From NCBI GenBank assembly GCA_037039685.1, contig JAWNGF010000004.1:2480001-2544000 (forward strand): a stretch of 64,000 bases of DNA, read 5' to 3'. The notes beneath the pieces were generated by a model that saw only the letters and a list, made by a program, of their open reading frames with translations, had not been told where the DNA came from and searched no databases. Origin of the DNA: Ceratobasidium sp. AG-K. Lineage: Eukaryota > Basidiomycota > Agaricomycetes > Cantharellales > Ceratobasidiaceae. Shown here in pieces: positions 49,385 to 61,167 of this stretch (its first letter is position 1; each line of letters begins with the position of its first letter). The position numbers and the translations under genes are program-made.

Positions 49385-51110
49385 TCATCGAGCGATGGCT
49401 TGTCCGATCCGCTCCCCAACATGCACATGAGTTTCGAAACCTTCTTCACTAGCGGAAACTAAATCGTCATCCCACTTTATGCGATCGCCTGGGAATATCG
49501 CAACGACAGTGCTCCCACCGTACTGGAACCACCCAATGTCTTCACCTTTTGCCACTTTGCTTCCTTCTGATTTGTCTGACCAACCGATTGCACCAACGAG
49601 TAATGCACCGATGGCTACAATACCGACTGGCGTGGTCAACCCAGACGCGGAGGGAATGTTGGACTCGAGAATACGGATATCACGTCGATTCGCAGTCAAT
49701 ACGTCCAGTTGTGTGTTCACAGCTTGCGGGTTCTTGGACAAGTGAGGCTAGCGCAGAACAATAGACTAACAGCACCTACCACGGTATAGTACTTTGACCC
49801 TTTGCTTATTGGGGCGCTAAACGTTCCTGCGCATGGGCTGTGGAATCGATGATAGTCGGCAGGTGCAAGGCGGAAAATCGCCAGCGATGGGTTGGTACCA
49901 AATTTGGATTCAGACAGTTTCGCATCCCCGAGCAACTCCGGGACCGAAAAGTTCTTGCCTTTGACCCTGCATTGATGGAGTCAATACATACGTGGAGCTG
50001 GATATATGCCGGTATTATCTCATACCACACTTTAGTCGCGGTAGCAACGTTGTTCCATACTGTCAGGCGGCAATCGGCCGCTGACGTTATGATACTCGGG
50101 TCTTCTGGGGCATCAATAGGGCGGGCTTCAGGTTTCAGCCTTCGAGCGAAAAACTCGTTGAACGTCTGCAAGTTAGCGTCAGCATGTAATGGTCTCGGTG
50201 GGTCCCCAGGAAACAGAGCCTACCTTGTATGTTTTGATATCCGGCTGAAGTAGATCAGAAGTATCAATTTCGTACGTCTCGATAAATGACTGTATGTGCG
50301 GCTGAACCACTGCGGGGTCCTCTCGGTCATATATTGCTCCCTCTGGAAAAAGAAGCTAGGTTATATTGGCACATGGTTATAGTTTTGAGGGGAGGAACTT
50401 GCGTTTGAAAGACTGGTCCTTGAGAAGTTTGTCAACTCGTTTCTCGCCTAGAAGGGTTTCCTATATTGCGTGGGTCTGAGTCCCACGAATCATCCGGAAG
50501 AATTTCGTACTCACAGACAGGTACGACTGATTGAATAGGAGGTGCATCCCGATGCGAGCATAGATTGGCATGTCTTCGAATTTCTTCTCCTTGGTCTTGC
50601 GATCAATCACATAGTTCCCTGATTGGCAAGTTCGGCACCGATAGAAGCTAAGTTTGAAAGCTGGGACTTACCCATGTGCTCATATGCAAACATCTGAACA
50701 AATGTGTGAATTGAAATGTTTCAAGGGCCGGATCGAAAGAGGTACATACGCTTTCTAGCTCTTCTTCTGAGAACATATCCCGGATCCACGCATGCTTGCC
50801 AGCGGTTGTTGCGGGAGCGATGGCGCTATTATGAACTACCGTGGGTTAGACTGAAACCTGACTGAGTGTTATCGAAGCTGGAATACGACTACATACTGCT
50901 GTTCGAATCCGCGCTTTCCGGCTTGGCAGAGTTATCAACTGAGGCTTGAAGTGATTGCGCAAGTTTGGCGTGACGCTCTCTGCCTTCTTGTTTTGTGCCG
51001 GGAGAGGAGGGAGGGGAATCGGCCAAGTCGCTAGAACTCGAACTCGAGCTCGAGTCTTGACGATGCAGCACGTCTCGGACCTTTCCCACTATTTCTGAGA
51101 CGCTAGCCAT
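49385..51110 (-). CDS. PSD: Phosphatidylserine decarboxylase
   Basis: Pyruvoyl enzyme that converts phosphatidylserine to phosphatidylethanolamine. ATG 51110 opens MASVSEIVGKVRDVLHRQDS and a Ser-rich, non-hydrophobic N-terminus without C2 domain, presequence or transmembrane helix. Then come MGNYVIDRKTKEKKFEDMP and the hallmark TFNEFFARRLKPEARPI, ITSAADCRLTVW, FSVPELLGDA, LAIFRLAPADYHRFHSPCAG and GSKYYTV. The last exon carries VGIVAIGALLVGAI and the autocleavage motif GGST (in FQYGGSTVVAIFP), whose Ser becomes the pyruvoyl group. TGA at 49385. The fungal type-II (endosomal) enzymes usually have an N-terminal C2 domain, and type-I enzymes a mitochondrial signal. This one fits neither cleanly. 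Confidence 0.9.
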
Positions 51111-51560
51111 GCCGTCGATTAGGACAATTCGTCAAATTGAGTATAAAGGGAGGGAGATCACAGCAGATGGAAGCAGGGGTTGGAATACGAGTCGCACGCA
51201 GCCTCTATATAACACTCTTTGGATCTTACTATTCTAAAAATTGATTTGACGTCATGTCCGTCGACGCTCCAAGCCTCCTCGTCACCACCAGGATGGCGTC
51301 TACGCATTCCCAATTGACCTGGGAGCCGTCCTTCTCGTCGGAACAAAATATACAACCAGATTATCTCCTGGCAAGGCCCAGCCCATTGTAGCTCGACGTC
51401 GGTAACCAGTCACGTGGTGGAAAGTTACCCGCAGCCCAATGACTTCCGTTGTTTTGTCTAGCCAAATATATCTTTACTTGACATAAACTCCTCAAAGCGA
51501 CTCTGATCCAAAAGTGACGAATCCCGAGTTTTTGGCTCAGCGCACAGGGGCGCGAAGAAA
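51111..51560. other. Divergent promoter region of PSD and MED21
   Basis: A 450-bp region between two outward-reading start codons. No gene is seen. No TATA box or repeated operator could be assigned with confidence. Confidence 0.45.
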
Positions 51561-52245
51561 ATGCCCGAGTTGCACAAGGAGCTCACCGCGGACATGGACA
51601 AGCTCACACAGTTGCACGACGCGATCGAATCAGTGAGTTGTAACGATATATCTGACTGTTCTAACCGTCCAATGTAGCTTCTGGTTATTATGAGTAACAG
51701 CGTCGTCTACCTGGTTACACGCAACTCATTTCGCCAAGTCAATCCCAACATTCCAATCACCAAGACACGCCCCCCAGATAGAGAGGACGCCCCTGATGTG
51801 TTTGAAGGTAGGCTCACCAAGGCATGATTACTTGTGAACTCACCTTGCTCTTTAGCAAACAAACGAGAGCTCGTCAATGACTTGATCACCAAAGCGAAAC
51901 AGATCGAGTATTTAATCAAATCGTTGCCACCGCCCGAACCAGAGTCTGACCAGGTAAATGAGCCTAGCTGTCATGTACAGGTCGTATCCTCCAATCTACC
52001 TCCGATTTGGACAGGCAGCAAGGTTGATCTCCCTTGAATCGGAGATGAAACTCGCAAACAAGGAGTATCGGGAAGCTCTGGCCCGCGCCAGTACGTACGT
52101 TCATTTTTATCGCAACCGCACCTTATTAAACCCATGCCAAGGGCGGTTACACGCCCAAGTGGGGGAGGCACTACAGCTTATGCTCAGCGACGTTGAAATA
52201 CCCGCCGATGTTAAGAAGGCTGGGGCTTCGTCTATGGCGCAATGA
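51561..52245 (+). CDS. MED21: Mediator subunit MED21 (SRB7)
   Basis: Middle-module subunit of the RNA polymerase II Mediator. ATG 51561 (MPELHKELTADMDKLTQLHD), exon 1 to 51632, then LLVIMSNSVVYLVTRNSFRQ and ITKTRPPDREDAPDVFEANK. The heterodimerising helix follows (RELVNDLITKAKQIEYLIKS, LPPPEPESDQ), then ISLESEMKLANKEYREALAR and the C-terminal helix LHAQVGEALQLMLSD, ending at TGA 52243-52245. The DxxTQLHDxxES start and the LVxDLxxKAKQIEYLIxSLP block are diagnostic. About 155 residues, the usual length. Confidence 0.93.
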
Positions 52246-53650
52246 TAGGCTGAGTCGAACCTACCAGAAAGAGCGAAGTATACTCAGAGCTTCATTACTC
52301 GTAAGTTGACTCCTCTCACGTCTCCGTAAAAAGTATACAGGACCAAGCTTATCTGGTTTGGACTATGCAATTATTCCTCCAGGTAGCCCAGCTTCAAGGT
52401 TTCTCGGTATTTGTTATTGGTAGCCGTAGGCGCGGACGAGCACAACGACATTGTGCAGGAAGGACTGATTTGATTATCGCTGGTTCGTGGCGAGTGGATA
52501 TTGTGGTTCGACCATCAGAGGGCGTTGGCATATATCCTACTATCAAATACAGCCTATTCTACCTGACCATAGATGTGCCGCTTGAGACAAGTTCAAATTA
52601 TCTGACTACTTGTCGAAAGAGAGCGAAAAATTTGCGTAATTCGGGAGCGCGTGCTGTGCTCTCCGTCGCGCGGCTCCGAATTGTTTAAGCGGAGGTCAAC
52701 AACTCGGCAACTAGGTATTGTGCCGAGCGCCACGTTTGATATAGGCTGAATACAGGCGCTGTACAGCGCTGGGCGTAGACGGTTTGCCACTGGAGCGTCT
52801 GGCAGTTTCTATGTGCTACGACCGATGTGTCTAGTGTCGAAAGACTTTGAGCCTGCTAAATTCCTGAATTAATCTGGATTCATCTGAAAATGCGTGTTTT
52901 TTGTGTTGTGTGTTGTGGACGAGATCGCTGTCGTCTTCATTTCCAATTTGCTTCGATCGGGGTTCTTGATCCCCTCTTCTCGTTGCCCACCTGTTCCTCC
53001 CTCTCACCGTATATACTTGTACTAGGATTCCCTCTATCCCCGGGTCACCTCTGTCTGTATTACCATACCACCATACACGATAATATTCGTCTCGGGGGCT
53101 AGCGCTTGGATTTGGTAGTGGGGCTCCAGCTAACTACTCACGGCGGCCGACACATCCAACGAACGAGGTGAGTTGAGATTGCAACCTCTGGGGAACAACA
53201 TGGGCGAAATCTTTGGGTCGGTTGGAAAAATCACACTGTTTATACGACAATGGCTAGCTCTCGTCGACACAACCCCGTTACATTCAATTCAATTTGCCCA
53301 TGAGCCTCCACAATCTTCCCTGCATTCGCTAACGTCCATGAGCACTCTCTTGGGTGCGCTGGACGGTATGTCCCACCCCTCTCTCGATGCTCTCCCGCGG
53401 CCGCTTCATTTGATGTGTAGAGTGCTGACAATTGACTTGTGCAGTCTGATTGACAGGTTTCGCATCCGGCAACCTCGCACGAAGGGTATTGTTCTACACC
53501 ACCGGGGGCATCGATTAAATCCCGCCTTGCTGTTCGTTTCTCATCTGGGTCAGTCCGAGGCTGAGTTTGCGGCTGATCCCATATGGAAACTCACTTTACG
53601 TACCTTGCAGCAAAATAAACAAACCAATTTTCACCGCCTTTGAACGAATC
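52246..53650. other. Long intergenic stretch before the G-alpha gene
   Basis: Frames at 52365-52688 and 53173-53643 have no recognisable motif and poor composition. The 3' part (about 52870-53650) is pyrimidine-rich in places and probably includes the 5' leader of the G-alpha gene. No repeat or RNA gene was recognised. Confidence 0.45.
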
Positions 53651-55453
53651 ATGGGTATCTGTGTGAGCAGCAATGCAGATCCAGAAGCAACCAAGTCCCA
53701 CAAGGCGGTTGAGAAGGAGCTGAGGGTGGTATGTACCACTACTTTCCTTGGGATACTCACCCAAACCGCTTCCGTTTCAGCATGCGAAGAAAAGGCAAGA
53801 ACAGGTCAAGGTTTTATTGCTTGGATCTGGTGACTCGGGAAAATCGACAATTCTTAAGGTTGACACCATTTCTTGTTTGCTATGGCCCCATCTCACCCAC
53901 CAAATATCTAGCAAATGCGAGTGATCCATAACGATAAGTTTAGCTCGCAGGAAATAGAGTCGTATCGGCAACTCGTCTTTAATAACATCCTTCGGGGTAT
54001 GCTGATGTTAATTGATGCACTGCCGTCAATGGATCTTGCGGTGTCCCCAGAGAACGAAGTGAGCGCTCTCTCATAGACTGGTTAGCCGAATGACCGAGCT
54101 GAATCGGTGTAGCATCTTGTTTCAACACTTCGAGGAACTTCGGACGTTCGAGACGGTGAACCGTATCCGGAGCAGCTATTGCAACCATTGCAGGACCTTT
54201 GGACAGACCCCGGTGTACAACAGGGGTGGTCGAGAGCCAACGAGGCTGCGTTACCAGACAAGTATGTGATACGTCCTCACCCTTCGGAACGAGTACTGAT
54301 TCTGCGTTCATTCAGTCTTGAGTAGTAGGTTCAGTGTGGCGATTCTCGTTGTACACCCACTAACTTTTGCCGTTGTGAAGCTTCTTTGGAGATTTAGCGA
54401 GGGTATTTCAACCCGACTACCTTCCTATTACCCAGGTAATAAACTTTGTCAAAGAGCCGTGTTCTGCCGCTTATATTGGTATAGGACATCATCCGGTGTC
54501 GAGCTCAAACGACTGGAATCACCGAAACCGTGTTTAAGCTACGAGGACACGAACTCCATCTCATTGACGTCGGCGGTCAACGCTCGGAGCGCCGGAAGTG
54601 GATACATTGCTTCCAAGATGTGACCACCATTCTCTTCTTGGTATCGCTGAGCGGTTATGATCAGTGCTTGTTTGAAGATTCCAACGCGGTAAGCCTTGCC
54701 TTCCTCTTGCGTCCAGCCTCTGGTGGCTGACAAGGCACGCCTCGTGGGGATCTAGAATCAAATGCAAGACGCCATGGCCATCTGGAACTCGATCTGCGAC
54801 TCGGAATACTTTAGGTCTACTAATATTGTACGTGCTAACTGCTTAGTATCCTGCTCGTTTGCTCGAATTGATGTCCCGTTCTCCGTCGTTGGTTGTAGAT
54901 TTTATTCTTGAATAAGAACGATCTCTTCACAGAAAAGGTCAAAAAGTCGCCCATCCGACGATATTTCCCAGTAAGTATATTCAGTGTAGGGAAGCTAGAG
55001 CACATGCTAACTACTGAGTAGGATTACGAAGGGCCTGAGGGTAATGCCTCGGAGGGACGCAGCTACTTCAAGAGGCGGTTCCTGAAGCTGAGCAATAAGC
55101 CAACATCCCAGAACTCCTCGGCAAGTAAACAACCTCCACGCAAACGAGAAATCTATACGCAGTAAGGAGTGGTGTGCAGTGCTATTGGATTCAAACTGAG
55201 ATTCGATCAGCTACACCAACGCAACGGACACGGAGTTGTTGCGAGTCGTTATGGCCGCCGTAGAAGGTTAGTCAGCTACGTAATCCATTTGGCTCGATCA
55301 AAACTCACACCCGCGACCCGTTCGTGCTGCTTTGTTCCTTTACAGAGTACGTACTATATTTTAGCTCTATACTTGCCCTCCCCTCTGCTTTAAGCTTATC
55401 CTACATTCAGTATCGCGTTTCGCGTTAACTTGGTTGAGGCACATATGATCTGA
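53651..55453 (+). CDS. Heterotrimeric G-protein alpha subunit, divergent, with microexons
   Basis: Membrane-associated signalling GTPase. Exons: 53651-53728, 53781-53858, 53912-54058, 54113-54261, 54316-54324, 54381-54435, 54485-54688, 54756-54827, 54899-54970, 55022-55161, 55211-55266, 55346 (1 nt, tentative) and 55411-55453. They sum to 1,104 nt (367 residues). MGICVSS gives Gly2 for myristoylation and Cys4 for palmitoylation. G1 is GSGDSGKST (Asp where most have Glu), switch [13 protein letters not shown]3 [17 protein letters not shown]4 NKND, G5 TNATDTE. An insertion after G4 ([20 protein letters not shown] and a Lys-rich stretch) makes it longer than the usual 350-355. The C-terminus [15 protein letters not shown] aligns residue for residue with the alpha-5 helix of other G-alphas and lacks the pertussis-type Cys. 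Probably one of the lineage-expanded fungal G-alphas. Confidence 0.9.
54316..54324 (+). other. 9-nt microexon of the G-alpha gene
   Basis: TCTTGAGTA lies between an intron GTATGT...ATTCAG (54262-54315, with a CTGAT branch site) and an intron GTAGGT...GTGAAG (54325-54380, with a CTAAC branch site). Splicing gives [16 protein letters not shown], the expected G-alpha helical-domain sequence. Reading through instead meets TAG TAG at once. Confidence 0.8.
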
Positions 55454-56342
55454 CATTATCTTGTTTATATTTTGGGTTTCTTCTATGTCTTGCACATCAA
55501 TTCGGAACATCTCACAATCCATCCATGAACGGACAAAACAATCAACTCGTTTCCCCACTGGTACAATCAACCTGGGGTTACATCAATCCGTCCGAAATCT
55601 GTGGCCGACGCAACGGAATGTCGGGACCGACCTGTCAATTCGCGTCATACAGCACGATAATTACCCAGAGTGTGAGTATTTCCGAGTCCATCCTGTTTCC
55701 CCGACATCCGACCCTCGCCCCTTGTTTCCAGATTCAGGAATTGATGCTTTGACCGGGGGGAAAAAGGGTCGAGTGCGGGGAGGATTACGTTGTGCGGTTG
55801 GCATTGGCCTGGTTACTGGGACATTGGGGATTTGGGATAAGGTACTCTACGTGTAGTTTTGTTCGTTCCTGTTCGTTGCGAGGTACGATCTGCTTCTTCA
55901 TATTTCTTGGTGGGATGGGCTCCAGTTTCTTGTGTACGCACGCCCCACGGGCGCAGTTTTGGTATCAATAATTACTTGCCCTATTCGGTGGCTCGGCAGA
56001 GTTTCAGCAACACGCGGCGTGGAATGTGCAATTGTTTGGCTCTTGGGTGCATCACACGGCATGGGGTGTATGCGTCCTGTGATTCCATCGTGGGGGTTGA
56101 TCTTCGGCAGATCCCCCTTGAGCCTATCGGGGTAGTCTAGAAATGCGGATTTCAAGACAGTGCGACTAACTTTGTGCTGAATCATCTCTACTTTAATCTG
56201 CGCATTCGCAAATTCCGACCACGGTCTTGAAATGTGTCGTGTAAATATGTTTGCTTCCGCATGAAATTCGGGACCGAGCCGGACCGCGCGAGTTGTTTGT
56301 ATCGGCGTCGATTAATTTGATTTTCTAATCTTCGATACCACC
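55454..56342. other. Intergenic stretch between G-alpha and SPO22
   Basis: About 890 bp. A plus-strand frame at 55461-55856 has no recognisable motif. No RNA gene or repeat was seen. Confidence 0.45.
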
Positions 56343-59300
56343 ATGAGCGTGCCGCTCGTACCGCGTAAACGAAACAAAGAACCTGTCAACTTTGTGCTGC
56401 TAGAAGGTAACTTCTACTTATCTAACGCAGGCATTGGATGCTGACTCTATAATAGATGCACTTGCCGCAATCAAGCCACACATATTGGATTTTAGCAGAG
56501 CCGACTTTGTTACGCTCGAGTCTAACCTTACGCGTCTAAATGACTTACTGGATCAGCTGCTTCCGGTACAACGAAACACGAAAAGACGGACGGCGGATGA
56601 TGCCACGGCGGATGCGCTCGATCGAGAGGGTGAGCCTCCAACCACACAAACGTCATTCATCCACCAACCCATGTGGACAAACCCCTCAGGAGTACAGCTG
56701 TGGAATGCCTCAATCTTGTTACGTGGCGTACAGGATCACGGCGAACCTGAATCGAGAACACGGGTGTTTGCTAGTCGTGAGTTGCTTGCTGATTCTCGGC
56801 ACCAATTCAATTAAACACACTTGTGCCTTTTTAGTTCGTCTCGCAGCATTCCGGCTTATCGAAGCGGGCGGTGATGGACCACCCACATCAGAGAGTGAGT
56901 GGATTTGACATGTGCATCGATGAATCTGACGTGGTGGCGCGAGCCAGCCTTGATTCATCTATTGCAACTCGCAAGCAAGACCGCCACCGCGTTGTCCGAA
57001 TGCCAAGACGGACGGGCAAGGAACGTAATGATGAGCGCAGCGGAGGTAAGGATCCATTCAATTGCACCCGACTCGAGATCTGAACCTAAGTCTACTAGTA
57101 CGAATCGCAATTGAAAAATATGGACGACGTCCGAGATTCACAAAGCAAAGAATCAGCCATTGCACAATACTATTGTGGACGTATGGATGCGGTAAGATCT
57201 AGTCGGCCTTTTGATGGATTGCGAGGCTCTGATGGACATACAGGCCTGGAAAGAGAATAACGAGAGTGTTGCCTATTTTATGCTGGAGCAGGCCGTAGAT
57301 GAACGTCGACTGGATATCATGACATTGCCCGACGTAAGTCCATTTCCCCGTGCGTTTGCTTCCTTCAACGCATTTTCCCGCGCATACATCCCTATTCAAG
57401 GTCGAGGAGGTGCTTGGTCGGGCCTTGGAAATCGGAAAGGCGCTGCTCCGCAAATCTTGGGGAAAGCAAACGGCGACGATGGCATCAACGCTCACAACAA
57501 CCCAAGACACCGAAAGTGCTGCGGACGGAAAGACAGCTGCTGTTGCTACAAAATGGCTGCAAAAAGCCTTCCAAGTCCTTGAACGTGTTAAACAAGAGGA
57601 GAGCTCGAGTTTGCCCATACTAAGAGTAAGTTTCTCATACTGCGTGTACTATTGACTAAAGCCTGTTTCAGGAAGCTATATTACGGACCCTCGGTATGAT
57701 GTTTACTTAACAATTAGTTCTGAGTTTGAGGAGATTCTGTCGTGTAGCTCGTGCATATTTTGCCTCATCAACAGTCAATGAGACAAACCTCGAAAGGGCA
57801 GAGGCAACTCTCGATGAGGTCATTCGGGCAAAGGACCCCTCCGTAAGTTCCTCTTCCATATCGTTGGTTGTGGCTGGACAATTTCGGCCAGGATGTGGAT
57901 ATCAATTTGCTTTGGATGAGACTAGCAATCCTGAAAAGAGGGAAAGCCACCGTTGCTCAGTTATCAAATGGTAGTTTCATCAAGCCCAGAGTGTGCATAG
58001 ACTCCAACGCAACAGTTTTGTAGCATTTCGCTCGATCCTGAACAGGTTAGAGCTCCGAGAGGCGGAAGTACTGAGGTACGCATTATCCGTCAGCAGCCCA
58101 AGTTGTTGTATATTTATCATTTTGTTAGCTTTCTTCGGGAGGTGCAAGCGATTGTGGACACAAGGCAAGTGGTTTACGCCACTGGTAGTACTAGTAGAAA
58201 TTTTGGATACTTATCCATTGGACCCATTGCTAGCGTAAATTTGGCCATCACTGCCTCCCAAGAATTACTCGAGAGAGTCCTCGACGCTCCGAATGGGACT
58301 GGCCAGCCATTTGTTGACTCCGTCACTATGTCGTTGCTGCTACTAGTCAAATCCTTATCACATTCTGATGCGCACAGCGCGGCAGAGAGGGCGTGCCAAA
58401 GTGAGTTGCCTTTCAGGTATTTCCGGGTGTATTTCAGCTGCCGTCTCGCCTAGCCCTTGCGAGAAGGGTGGACCTTAGTTTGGAGAAGGCTTCGGCTGCC
58501 GCATGTCAACTGGTGCGTAACTAGAGAGCACAATAATTCATAATCAAGGAAGCCGTTTCACGCTTCCCTTGTAGGTGCTATGGCGAAATGGAGAGACAAG
58601 CTACAAAGCAAAAAGATGGACTGAAGCAGCGGACTGGTTCATTCTGAGCGCATCGCCCGCCTTCCGGTGCATGACTGAGGCGCAATCAAGATGCATCAGG
58701 AAGGCAGCACTGTGCTACATTCAACAAGGCGAGTACGCTCAAGCATCCATTCTGGTGTCTCGTTGCTCTCAGGACGAATCGGTAAGGGATGTGTCTGAAC
58801 CTGAGAAGACCCACGGCGCTGTACTGAAGTACAATTCCTTCAATCAAGGCGACCCATTATATTATATTTCTAGCGACTGTACATCAAGGTGGGATTATTT
58901 ACTATCCGTGTCAGGGGTCTCTGACCCCTTGGGCAATGTCGTCTAGGGCTCGAAGCAGAAGGTGCGCCTAAGCCAACACCTAAATCGAGAAGGTGATGGA
59001 TCTGAAATATCCCTAGCGATACAAGCAGTGGAAGACATGTTAAGAACTTCGGATTTTGACCGTAGGATGCTTTTGCTGGCCACGCAACTTGCCCACGAAA
59101 CCAAACAGAAGTCATTACTTCTGGCAATACTCGAAGCTATGTATACAACGTTGCAACGGGAATCCCGTATTGAGGCGGAGACAGAGGGTATTACATTGGT
59201 CCGGTGCGGTATCCGGATAGTACTCGATCTGCTGAAAGAGCCCTTGGCTGCAACGTGAGTCCGAGAGCACCGGAATGTGGACATTGGGGTAGTGCTTACC

Positions 59301-60920
59301 CGCTAGTGAAGTTCACAACTCATAGAATCGTTAAAAACCCACCTGGGGCGAGGTAGCTAACTCCTATTTTGAGTGCAGCCGCAAGTCCCTAAAGTTTTGG
59401 CCTATCCAGCCCTGAACTTGATCAGCGCAATGTCTGCAAAAGATAACCTAGCTGTAATTGCAAAGGACGTGTCTTGGATTTGGCGATCCGCATACAATGC
59501 GGCTGTTGCCGGGTGCCACGACTGGGAGGAGTTGGTTGTTGTAGAAATATTTGACTTGAGTCGTGAGGTGGGTCTGGGAACCGACGCTGGACTAGCGAAA
59601 ATCAGTAACATGCGGAGTAGCTCATGGAAGCGTACTCGACTACTTTGGCCGGTACCCGGGACCCAGACCTGAAGCAATGCATATTGCTTTCATCGTTTTC
59701 GGCAATATCGGGACGGTGTAAGGATGTTTACGCACATTGAAGATTTGTGGTATTGAGCGAATTATGCATTTAGTGTTTGTCGCGCGACGCCTTGGCTCGT
59801 CTCAATCAGCAGTAAGCAGGCTTGTAATAGCGTTTTAGTGCTCTCCTAATCCTCAATTTCCACAGGCAGATTTATACGCTAGATTAGTCAACGATATCCC
59901 AGTATCTCGGCAATATGCTACTGAGGCATTAGGGAATGGAGCGTTTGATGATGAGCAACCAACTTACATTATCAACCTGCTCTTTACTTTTGAAATCGAA
60001 GTACTCTGCCGTACGAACGAGTGGCAAAGGGTCGAAACAACCGTCAAAGTAAGTTCGTCCCCCTTTCTCGCTCGTCCATGTGGTCTGGAACAAATTCAGA
60101 TGGCTACTGAGATGGATTGTGTCACATCAACAACTCTCGAGGCAATGGCCGATCTGCTGGTATGACCTCCTTTCATTCCTCGGAGTCCCGAACACTCACG
60201 TCACCGTTTGGCAGTGGACGGAGGATACCTGCCCGACGGATGGTATGTTTTACGGTGGTGCTGGCGTGAAGTATGATTACTAACCGCTTCGTCAAAGTGC
60301 TGTACACTGGCCTGGAGGTCTGTGGCCAATGGTATCCTACCCGAGCTGTTTAGCTAACTTGCACGCCTAGGCAATGCTACGCTCATCCCTGGATTCGAGA
60401 AATATATCAATCGACAAATTCTCTCGATGGCTGCGTGCCATGTGCACTATCCTTCTCGCCAGAAATAAGCAACATGACCGCGCGAATGCACTCAGTTTCA
60501 TTGAGCAAGCCGTTGAAGTCATCAAGGACAATAAAGACGGGACTGGCGGCCAGGTGGGTGGGAAACGTTCTACATAGTCACTCAACCCGAAAATATCCCC
60601 TAGATGTATGCGCACGATGAGCGTGAATGGCTCTTGCATATCGCTTTTAACACCGGTGTCGAGCGCTTTGCGTATGTCCGCCAAATTTGGGTTATTGGTA
60701 ACATTCTAACTCTATGCAGTGTTTCAGATCTGGGGGAGGCGAAACGGTGGATCGAGACCGCGACTGCATTGGCGGGGCTAGTACACAACGGTGAAGCCGC
60801 ATCGAAGAAGGTTCGTATTCGGGTACAAACACCAGATGATGTTGCAATACTCAATTCCGTAATGTCTAGATCAAGTCTGTATATCAACAGGTCCTCACGA
60901 AATATAGCACGCCGCAGTGA
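56343..60920 (+). CDS. SPO22: Meiosis protein SPO22/ZIP4 homologue (TPR)
   Basis: Large TPR protein of the ZMM crossover machinery at the synaptonemal complex. ATG 56343 (MSVPLVPRKRNKEPVNFVLL). The N-terminal exons carry LWNASILLRG and VRLAAFRLIEAG. The SPO22 domain core runs from exon blocks FMLEQAVDERRLDIMTLPD, LARAYFASSTVNETNLERAE, VNLAITASQELLERVL and LWRNGETSYKAKRWTEAADW to QSRCIRKAALCYIQQGEYAQ. The C-terminal half repeats helical hairpins (AVEDMLRTSDFDRRMLLLAT; LARNKQHDRANALSFIEQA), with EREWLLHIAFNTGVERFAVS near the end. The final join, KK to IKSVYQQVLTKYSTPQ, gives TGA at 60918-60920. Around 25 introns; several exon limits in the middle are approximate. Presence indicates a retained meiotic programme. 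Confidence 0.85.
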
Positions 60921-61167
60921 ATTGAATTACATGCCGGGTTCCTGTGAATCTCCATCACCTTTTAAACTTTACGTTCCGCGTTCCTTTCTTCCTTCGCTTT
61001 TATTTGATGCCTACCTCATTGAGCCGATAGCGCTCACCTCGTGCGCTCACCTCGTGTCTATCTGGTTTCTCGTTTGTTTGCTGTTGTATCAGTATCATAG
61101 ACTTGTATAGTGGCGCCGATCACTCGATGCAATATCGTAGTTCACTGTCACTATATCCAATCAGAGA

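Noticed and set aside
40847..55453. A signalling or biosynthetic gene cluster linking the seven-helix protein, UNC93-like transporter and G-alpha
   Set aside because: They are separated by unrelated housekeeping genes on both strands; proximity alone does not support a functional unit.
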